Of a DNA stretch of 64,000 bases, positions 58,112 through 64,000 are shown in pieces. Under the pieces are notes generated by a model. That model saw nothing but the letters and a program-made list of their open reading frames with translations, had not been told where the DNA came from and did no database searches. Origin of the DNA: Pseudoalteromonas aurantia 208 (GTDB lineage Bacteria; Pseudomonadota; Gammaproteobacteria; Enterobacterales; Alteromonadaceae). Each line of letters starts with the position of its first letter. The stretch's first letter is position 1. Both the position numbers and the translations under genes were made by a program. Location: contig NZ_AQGV01000015.1 in the NCBI RefSeq assembly GCF_014858725.1, positions 558,001-622,000 of the forward strand, read 5' to 3'.

Positions 58112-59037
58112 TATAGTGCCTTACTGTTATGAGACGTTTGCGCTGCGCGTAATTGGTAACCGGCAGGGTAGGTCACATTGGCATGAATAGCCTTGGCAAG
58201 TTCGACAACAGCTTGAGGCGTTCTTGGACTCATACCTAATAGGTAAGAACCATCAAATGTAAACACCTGTTTGTTTTTAACCGCGTTAGAATATTTAAAG
58301 TGCGTAATTTTAGATACATCTATAGATTTGTTGGCGCCATGTCGACCCATAGTAACAATGATATCTGGGTTCATTGCCATTGCAGACTCCGCAGACAGAG
58401 GTTTCCAACCAGTGAAGTGAGCGCCGGCTATATTATGGCCTCCGGCTGCGGTGATCACCTCATGTGCCGATGTACCAGCGCCAGAAACAAGTGGTTGTCC
58501 GGCTTTTAAGCTTAAGACAAACAGTACGTTAGGTTTTAATTGAGTTTGCGACAAAATGTGCTTAAGCGCTTGGCGATCTGCTTGAATATAGGTATTAAGC
58601 ATTTGGCCTTTTTGTTCGACATTAAGTAATTTTGCAATTTGACTAATTTTGGTTTCAATACCATGAAAGTTATCATTATTAGAGAAAATATGCGTTTTAA
58701 GACCCGTATCTTGTAGCTGCTTTACTACTTTATCAGGACCCGTATCAGCTTCGCCGAGTAGTAAGTCTGGGTTTAAAGATAATACCCCTTCAACATTGAT
58801 GTTACGTACATAACCGACCTGCGCTTTTTTTGCTGCTATTGCAGGGAAAACACTGGTGCTATCTACGCCGATAATACGATCTTGCTCGCCTAATGCATAA
58901 ATAATTTCAGTAATTGAACCGCCTGAAACGACCACCCGCTCATAATTCTGAGCGGCGGCTATTGAGGGGAATAAAATGAATAAACTAACGAAGTAAATAC
59001 AAAAAATAGAATAACAAGACCAAGCTTTAACTTTCAT
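58111..59037 (-). CDS. hmuT: Periplasmic haem-binding protein (HmuT-like)
   Basis: 308 aa starting at the ATG (59037) in front of a clear signal peptide ending 'PSIAAA-QNY'. 'RVVVSGGSITEIIYALGEQDRIIGVDSTSVFP' (about 28-60) and 'GYVRNINVEGVLSLNPDLLLGEADTGP' are typical of HmuT. The Tyr proposed as haem ligand in the family corresponds to 'KVGYVRNIN'/'QVGYV'. The in-frame extension to 59103 overlaps the Fur-box region and is unlikely to be translated. It hands haem to HmuUV. Confidence 0.92.
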   Translation of the reverse strand: MKVKAWSCYSIFCIYFVSLFILFPSIAAAQNYERVVVSGGSITEIIYALGEQDRIIGVDSTSVFPAIAAKKAQVGYVRNINVEGVLSLNPDLLLGEADTGPDKVVKQLQDTGLKTHIFSNNDNFHGIETKISQIAKLLNVEQKGQMLNTYIQADRQALKHILSQTQLKPNVLFVLSLKAGQPLVSGAGTSAHEVITAAGGHNIAGAHFTGWKPLSAESAMAMNPDIIVTMGRHGANKSIDVSKITHFKYSNAVKNKQVFTFDGSYLLGMSPRTPQAVVELAKAIHANVTYPAGYQLRAAQTSHNSKAL

Positions 59038-59059
59038 AACAATTCCAAAGTTGCTATTA

Positions 59060-59091
59060 TAATAATGAGAATAATAACAGTTATCATTATC
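59060..59091. promoter_or_regulatory. Fur-box-like sequence between hmuT and tonB
   Basis: AATAATGAGAATAATAAC followed by overlapping GTTATCATTATC resembles GATAATGATAATCATTATC in two overlapping registers. It lies between divergent starts (59037 minus, 59102 plus) and would repress both under iron sufficiency. Confidence 0.75.
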
Positions 59092-59101
59092 AGTAATCAA
59101 C

Positions 59102-59842
59102 ATGAAGATCTTAACCTGTACCAGTATTTCCGTTATAGCCCATAGCTTATTATGGTTAGTAATGCCCTCTCAAAGCATGCAATTTGATGGCGGGGACAAC
59201 GCCAAATTAATTGCATTAAAAGTTAAAATACAACAGGTTGCGACTTACTCGCACGCCAAGAAACCGACCGAGTCAGGTTCAGAAGCCGACTTAAATAAAA
59301 CCATATTTAATGGTGAGAAAAATAAATTAGCCTTACAAGAGCAAGCCGTAATTGCAAAGGTGTTACCTGCTAAGCAGTCCGTAGAGCGAGTCGATAAGAT
59401 AGACCACCAGCCAGTTCATCCCGTCGTTGATGCCGTAGCGCCGACAGATGTATCGATAGAGCCACCAGAGCAGAAAAAAATAGATGAAGATACCGTTACT
59501 GAGGTTGAAGCGACAGCTATTCAACTTGCGGCGCAGCATAGTGCGAATAATGCTCCCATTAATGTTACTCAGTTGCCGCTTTTTAAAATGCCAAGACCTG
59601 CATTGAAATATCCGTTGCGAGCTAAACGCCGAGGCCAGCAAGGCGTCACTATTGTCTCTATTGAATTAGATGAATACGGGGCTATTGTCGCTGTTGCGTT
59701 GGTCAAAAGCAGTGGTTTTTCGGTACTAGATAAAGCAGCCCTGAATAATGTAAAACAATGGCAGTTTCACGCTGTAGAGCGCTACGGACATGCCGTAAAA
59801 GCAAAATTCACTGTGCCTGTCGAATTTAGCCTCACAAGTTAA
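59102..59842 (+). CDS. tonB: TonB-family energy transducer
   Basis: 246 aa. N-terminal membrane anchor 'SVIAHSLLWLVM' (about 8-22), acidic/proline-poor linker (about 40-160), and C-terminal TonB domain 'YPLRAKRRGQQGVTIVSIELDEYGAIVAVALVKSSGFSVLDKAALNNVKQWQF' (about 180-235). It lacks the long Pro-Lys/Pro-Glu spacer of E. coli TonB. It is followed by exbB and exbD in one operon under the Fur-box region, and serves the haem receptor at 60947 and probably others. Confidence 0.88.
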   Translation: MKILTCTSISVIAHSLLWLVMPSQSMQFDGGDNAKLIALKVKIQQVATYSHAKKPTESGSEADLNKTIFNGEKNKLALQEQAVIAKVLPAKQSVERVDKIDHQPVHPVVDAVAPTDVSIEPPEQKKIDEDTVTEVEATAIQLAAQHSANNAPINVTQLPLFKMPRPALKYPLRAKRRGQQGVTIVSIELDEYGAIVAVALVKSSGFSVLDKAALNNVKQWQFHAVERYGHAVKAKFTVPVEFSLTS

Positions 59843-59865
59843 TTTTATCAACTGGAGTAAGTACT

Positions 59866-60372
59866 ATGAATGAAATAATTACGCAGTTAGGAATGATGCA
59901 ATGGCCATTTCTTGTTTTGTCATCAGTGGCACTGACACTGATTTTAGAAAGAGGGTGGGTGCTGATCGAGGGCGTTTGGCGATTGGCGAGCATTAAAACA
60001 TCTTTACGGGAAATACAGGCAACTCCCGAACGATTACAACTTCATATTCAGAAACAAGTTGCTCGGTGGCGGAAGCGTTTATCATTGATCAGCCTAATAG
60101 GCATGCTAAGTCCACTCATGGGGCTTTTCGGAACCGTTTGGGGATTAGTTGTGATGTTTAAAGGCATTGCAGATACGCAACAAGCGGTTACGCCTGCACT
60201 ATTGGCTGATGGATTATGGGGGGCAATGTATTCAACGGTCGTTGGATTAGCCATTGCAATGCCTTGCATTGTTTTCAATGGGGTTTGCCAAGCATTGGTT
60301 GAGCATATGCAAACAGAATTGACTTTGTTTGCTAATGAGCAAATTGTTACTACGCAGGCGCAACATGCTTGA
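59866..60372 (+). CDS. exbB: ExbB-like proton channel subunit (short form)
   Basis: 168 aa, shorter than E. coli ExbB (244). Three membrane segments: about 12-30, 78-100 ('SLISLIGMLSPLMGLFGTVWGLVVMF') and 115-140 ('LADGLWGAMYSTVVGLAIAMP'). The G-x-x-x-P-x-x-G-L-x-G-T-V region is the core of the MotA/TolQ/ExbB family. It overlaps exbD by 8 nt. Confidence 0.9.
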   Translation: MNEIITQLGMMQWPFLVLSSVALTLILERGWVLIEGVWRLASIKTSLREIQATPERLQLHIQKQVARWRKRLSLISLIGMLSPLMGLFGTVWGLVVMFKGIADTQQAVTPALLADGLWGAMYSTVVGLAIAMPCIVFNGVCQALVEHMQTELTLFANEQIVTTQAQHA

Positions 60373-60772
60373 ATTACCAAAACCCTCAGAGAATGCGTTA
60401 GTCCCAGACTTAACTGCGTTGTTAGATGTGTTATTTATTGTACTGGTTTTTTTGCTTTTAAGTGTCGCAGTCCAAGTTAATGTGATGGAAGTGTCATTAC
60501 CTGATGCTGGAGATAATGGTAGTGCTGTGTCAGAGCAAACGCCAGTAGTACTAAGTCTCATGTATCACGACGATCATGTTAGCTATGCACTAAACGATCA
60601 GCCTTTTAGCACCCAAGAAACTTTAATGCAGGCAGTTAAGCACATAGAGTACGTAAGCCCAGTATTTATTGCTGTTGATAAGCATGTGCCCAGTGAAGCT
60701 CTGGTGCAACTATTAGCAAACCTTAGCCAAGAAAATCGATCTATTGCGAATATATTAATTGAACGCAAATAA
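60365..60772 (+). CDS. exbD: ExbD-like proton channel subunit
   Basis: 135 aa from the ATG at 60365, 8 nt inside exbB. 'PDLTALLDVLFIVLVFLLLSVAV' has the single membrane segment with the conserved Asp of ExbD/TolR (D in ALLDVLF). The periplasmic domain ends 'LSQENRSIANILIERK'. It forms the ExbBD motor with the previous gene. Confidence 0.9.
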   Translation: MLELPKPSENALVPDLTALLDVLFIVLVFLLLSVAVQVNVMEVSLPDAGDNGSAVSEQTPVVLSLMYHDDHVSYALNDQPFSTQETLMQAVKHIEYVSPVFIAVDKHVPSEALVQLLANLSQENRSIANILIERK

Positions 60773-60796
60773 AAATAGTTATCATTATTATTTTGT
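60773..60796. promoter_or_regulatory. Fur-box-like sequence before haem receptor
   Basis: AATAGTTATCATTATTATTT resembles the Fur consensus over about 13 of 19 positions. It lies 150 nt before the receptor ATG, with a stem-like repeat CCAATGCTTTCGCATTGG (60853-60870) in the leader. Confidence 0.65.
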
Positions 60797-60946
60797 TGTG
60801 ATATATTGCGCGCCATAAGTTAAAACCGCGCATCTTTCAGTATGGAGTTAACACCAATGCTTTCGCATTGGTGAAGGAACTGAGTTAAATGGGGCACTGA
60901 AGAGCACGGTTTGTTTTTGCTATTAATATTTAATCAGGAGTACCCC

Positions 60947-63052
60947 ATGCGTTTATCAAAAATTAGTTTGTGCTTGGCAACATTTTCCCTTCCTCTGATG
61001 GCACACGCTAATACTCAAAATACCAATGATGCTGCTATCGTGACATCGTTAGATGCGGTAACGGTAACGGCTACGCGCACTGAAAAAACCGTGTTGCAAT
61101 CAGCACAAGCTGTTAATGTCATTTCGAGTGAGCAAATAGAGAAGCAATTAGAAAGTAGCTTATTTAACACCTTGGATATGATCCCAAATGTCAGTGCAAA
61201 TGGTGGCCCTAGAAATGGTGGGCAAAAGTTCAATATTCGAGGTTTTAGTGATGCTGAAGATGTGTTGGTAACCGTCGATGGCATGGTACAAACATTTGAA
61301 AAATATCGAATGGGAAGCTTGTTCACTGATTCTGAATTGTATAGAACGATTAGTATTAAACGCGGCACGAGTACAGTATTGCATGGTGGTGGTGCATTAG
61401 GTGGCGTTGTACAGCTTGAGCTCAAAGATGCAGCCGATTTTTTACGTGATGGAGAAACCGCTGGAGCGAAGGTGAAATTGGGTTACGATAGCAATAACGA
61501 ACAAAAAAATGGTTCTGTATTTGCTTTTGCAAGACCAACAGAAACGCTAGATTTACTTGCAGCAGTAGTCAAACGAGACAGTGATGACTTTGAACTATCT
61601 AATGGTGAAATGTTAGATAACTCAGGGATTGAAAATAGTTCGGTATTACTTAAAGGTGAATACTTCCTTACAGATGACTCTCTATTAGGTGTGACTTACA
61701 CAACCACACAGGATGCACAACGAACTGAGTTTAATACAACGGATGCCGGCGCATGGGGAACGGTTTATCGAGAAGTCGACCAAACTGCGGCTAACTTAAG
61801 TTATGAACTGATGCCAAGTGATAACCCTTACTTAGATTTAACTGCAAAGCTAGGGTTCACAACAAGTCAGGTAACAGAGACTGACGGTGAGGGCATGTTG
61901 AAAGATTTTGTCGGTATAAAATCGACATATGAATATAACATTACGACGTTAGATGTAATGAACACATCAAAAGTAGCTGGTCATGCGTTGACTTATGGCG
62001 TGCAATATACCGACAAAGAACGTATTGGCGAAAAAACAGCACTGCCCTGTGAGCGTATTAACTTTGAGACCTATGCATGTGAGCAATATGGCACGGTTGC
62101 CCAAACGGGTGAAATGACTTCTCAGCCCGGCGGTGACCAAGTACGTACAGGTGTGTATATTCAAGATGAGTTTAAGCTACAGGATTTGACTGTGATTACC
62201 GGCGTTCGTTATGAGCGTTATGAAACAAATCCAACAGCCAGTTTTTCGGCAAAGTTCAATGATTTAGATACGAATGTTACGCACAGTGATTGGGCTCCTT
62301 CAATTAGCCTTAATTACCAAGTAACGCCTGAACTGGCAATATTTGTGAATCGACAGTCAGGCTTTAGGGCGCCGCTTATTGATGAATTATACGATCAATA
62401 TGGCGGTCGTCAAAGTGCACTTAATTTAGACATTGAGTACAGTGATAATAGTGAGTTGGGGATGACATATAGCGTTGATAATGTCCTAAACAACACTGAC
62501 ACTTTAAATCTACGAGTGATGTATTTTGATATTAGTGTTGACGATGAAATTACTTCACTAACCAGCGAAACGCAAAACCCAATGCCCAATCCAAGATACG
62601 CCAATCGCGCAAGTAACGATAGAGACGGATTTGAACTTGAACTCAATTATGCGAACCAATATTTATATTCGAACCTAACGTACAGCACGATTGACGGGGA
62701 AGATAATACAGGTAAAGCGCTTTGGTATTTACCGGCAGATAAATTAAGTGTGGATACGGGGTTTTCAATGCTAGACAACACGGTAATGCTTGGGGCAAAA
62801 ATTGTTCATACTAGCAACCGAGATGTTGAAAGTTATAACCGCAGTACGCGTCAGTATGGTGTTGTAAAGCATCAAAGCCATACATTGTGGGACTTATATG
62901 CCAGCTGGGATGTAACACAAGACGTAAACTTGCGTTTAGCGATTGATAACGTCTTTGACAAAGAATATACAGTGATTGCGGGTACAGGTGGTGGTATTGG
63001 TGATTATGGTGTTGGTCGAAGTGTTAAAACTCAAGTGAGCTGGCGTTTTTAA
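60947..63052 (+). CDS. TonB-dependent haem/haemoglobin receptor
   Basis: 701 aa from the ATG at 60947 (CAGGAG 6 nt before). Signal peptide ends near 'LMAHA-NTQ'. TonB box 'LDAVTVTATRT', plug 'GGQKFNIRGFSDAEDVLVTVDGMVQTFEKYRMGSLFTDSELYRTISIKRGTSTVLHGGGALGG', barrel with the haem-receptor signature 'FVNRQSGFRAPLIDELYDQYGG' (FRAP box) and a C-terminal 'VKTQVSWRF'. The NPNL motif that usually follows FRAP is not obvious (NLDIEYSDNSELG instead). Placed between exbD and hmuS, it is the haem receptor of the locus. Confidence 0.92.
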   Translation: MRLSKISLCLATFSLPLMAHANTQNTNDAAIVTSLDAVTVTATRTEKTVLQSAQAVNVISSEQIEKQLESSLFNTLDMIPNVSANGGPRNGGQKFNIRGFSDAEDVLVTVDGMVQTFEKYRMGSLFTDSELYRTISIKRGTSTVLHGGGALGGVVQLELKDAADFLRDGETAGAKVKLGYDSNNEQKNGSVFAFARPTETLDLLAAVVKRDSDDFELSNGEMLDNSGIENSSVLLKGEYFLTDDSLLGVTYTTTQDAQRTEFNTTDAGAWGTVYREVDQTAANLSYELMPSDNPYLDLTAKLGFTTSQVTETDGEGMLKDFVGIKSTYEYNITTLDVMNTSKVAGHALTYGVQYTDKERIGEKTALPCERINFETYACEQYGTVAQTGEMTSQPGGDQVRTGVYIQDEFKLQDLTVITGVRYERYETNPTASFSAKFNDLDTNVTHSDWAPSISLNYQVTPELAIFVNRQSGFRAPLIDELYDQYGGRQSALNLDIEYSDNSELGMTYSVDNVLNNTDTLNLRVMYFDISVDDEITSLTSETQNPMPNPRYANRASNDRDGFELELNYANQYLYSNLTYSTIDGEDNTGKALWYLPADKLSVDTGFSMLDNTVMLGAKIVHTSNRDVESYNRSTRQYGVVKHQSHTLWDLYASWDVTQDVNLRLAIDNVFDKEYTVIAGTGGGIGDYGVGRSVKTQVSWRF

Positions 63053-63061
63053 GGAGGATTT

Positions 63062-64000
63062 ATGAGCACGCTATTAAAGCAGTATCAAAAGCTGATCAGT
63101 GATAACCCGAAACTTCGGGCTGTAGAAGCGGCAAAAACATTAGGCGTCAGTGAGGCGCAGTTACTTAATGCGCAGGTTGGCCAAGGTGTTGCGAGATTAG
63201 ACGATAATCAGATCCCCGCGATTCTGAAAAACTTGAAACGACTTGGTTACATTATGGCGCTAACCCGCAATGGCTCAGTAGTAAATGAAATAAAAGGTGT
63301 TTACGACAAGTTATATATTTCTGAGCATCAAGACAAAACGATGGGGATTGCTATTAACCCTGGTGGGATTGATATGCGTTTGTTCATTCATAATTGGCGC
63401 AGCGTATTTTCGGTTGAAACGGACAGCTATTCTAGTATTCAGTTTTTTGACGCCTATGGCCAAGCAGTCCATAAAGTGTTTACCACAGCTGAGTCAGATT
63501 TGAATGCCTTTTTGAATTTACGAGAACGGTTTAAATTAACAGAGGCTCTGGATTTTAGTGTCGACAATGCCACGGAACAAGTTAACGAAGCAGATAGGGC
63601 TCAGTGGCATATACCAAGTGAGCAACAAACGTTAGCATTTACACAAGCTTGGTCAGATTTAAATGATGTGCACCACTTCCCTAATTTACTTAGGGAGTTT
63701 AAGCTCGCTCGGCTACAGGCATTAGAGCTTGCTGGCGAGCCTTGGAGTGCCGAGGTGATACATAATGTTTTAGAAACTGTCTTGACACAAGCCAGAGATA
63801 AGCGCATGGAAATAATGGCATTTGTAGGGAATCACGGTGCAGTGCAGATTTTCTCCGGTACAGTGCAAAACTTAAAACAAGTAGGTCCGTGGTTCAATGT
63901 ACTTGATGAACGCTTTAACCTCCATGTGAAAATAGAACAGATTAGTCGTGCGTTTGTTGTACGAAAACCGACGGACAATGGCAACACCATCGTGTCATCT
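63062..64000 (+). CDS. hmuS: Haem-degrading/haem-trafficking protein HmuS, truncated by window edge
   Basis: At least 313 aa; the frame is open at the right edge. AAGGAGG (63051-63057) overlaps the receptor stop codon. 'NPKLRAVEAAKTLGVSEAQLLNAQVG' and 'LGYIMALTRNGSVVNEIKGVYDKL' are the HmuS/HemS N-terminal repeat, and the second repeat begins at 'MEIMAFVGNHGAVQIFSGTVQNLKQVGPWFNVLDERFNLHV'. In the family this cytoplasmic protein accepts haem from HmuUV and can release iron from it. Probably complete a short distance beyond the window. Confidence 0.92.
   Translation, partial: MSTLLKQYQKLISDNPKLRAVEAAKTLGVSEAQLLNAQVGQGVARLDDNQIPAILKNLKRLGYIMALTRNGSVVNEIKGVYDKLYISEHQDKTMGIAINPGGIDMRLFIHNWRSVFSVETDSYSSIQFFDAYGQAVHKVFTTAESDLNAFLNLRERFKLTEALDFSVDNATEQVNEADRAQWHIPSEQQTLAFTQAWSDLNDVHHFPNLLREFKLARLQALELAGEPWSAEVIHNVLETVLTQARDKRMEIMAFVGNHGAVQIFSGTVQNLKQVGPWFNVLDERFNLHVKIEQISRAFVVRKPTDNGNTIVSS

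Overview
The window is about 42% GC by eye and looks like a chromosomal segment of a marine gammaproteobacterium, most likely Pseudoalteromonas or a close relative in Alteromonadales. The reasons are an EfpL/YeiP-type elongation factor, large TonB-dependent receptors, a Fur-controlled haem-uptake locus, secreted subtilase and cellulase genes, and a thermostable-hemolysin-family cluster. I saw no rRNA, tRNA or CRISPR array. The genus is an inference from gene content.

Region 1 (1-23.7 kb, almost all on the minus strand) is the accessory region of greatest interest. It is an R-body (Reb, 'killing trait') locus: four near-identical RebB-like proteins, three diverged Reb-like proteins and several co-directional unknowns. 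It also carries genes normally seen around extracellular contractile injection systems (eCIS): an Afp15-like AAA+ ATPase, a small LysM protein and a DUF4157 (HELGH) protein. No sheath, tube or baseplate gene is present. Candidate cargo genes lack signal peptides: a GH18 protein, a DUF1906-like protein, a nucleic-acid deaminase-fold toxin, a papain-fold toxin and an HNH protein. Two PatG-C-terminal-domain proteins flank the left end. Two unusual regulators (AAA-AraC fusion, XRE-AAA) sit at the right end. Seven minus-strand promoters share one architecture: a TACCAA box, exactly 20 nt, then a TATAGT-like -10, four of them with a second box 21-22 bp upstream. One of these promoters would drive a ~300-nt RNA whose 5' end is perfectly complementary over 19 nt to the start of a reb mRNA. 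Insertion sequences (two IS3-type, one broken IS256-type, an IS110 remnant) have accumulated among the cargo genes.

Region 2 (24-32 kb) holds an ACT-domain protein, a 45-residue double-glycine-leader peptide, a spermidine-synthase-like methyltransferase, and a compact plus-strand operon of ACP, LpxL-like acyltransferase, MsbA-like ABC exporter, acyl-CoA ligase and PLP decarboxylase. That operon probably makes and exports a lipid or amine conjugate. Region 3 (32-42.6 kb) has a secreted S8 protease, a GH5 cellulase, a LysR remnant, a TonB receptor, small enzymes, and an ODP-type di-iron sensor paired with a chemoreceptor-like protein. Three copies of a ~255-bp MITE-like repeat with terminal inverted repeats lie at 20.7, 36.6 and 41.0 kb.

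Region 4 (42.8-53.9 kb) has a GGDEF-EAL protein followed by a tightly overlapped plus-strand operon: thermostable-hemolysin-family protein, AMP-ligase, haem-oxygenase-like di-iron enzyme, SDR, TPR protein, two-component pair, cupredoxin, FTR1-like membrane protein without the REXXE motif, and a putative outer-membrane protein. Region 5 (53.9-64 kb) has a VOC protein, EfpL, a type II thioesterase, a second double-glycine-leader peptide, and a complete haem locus (HmuTUV on the minus strand; TonB-ExbB-ExbD, haem receptor and HmuS on the plus strand) with Fur-box-like sequences. HmuS runs off the right edge.
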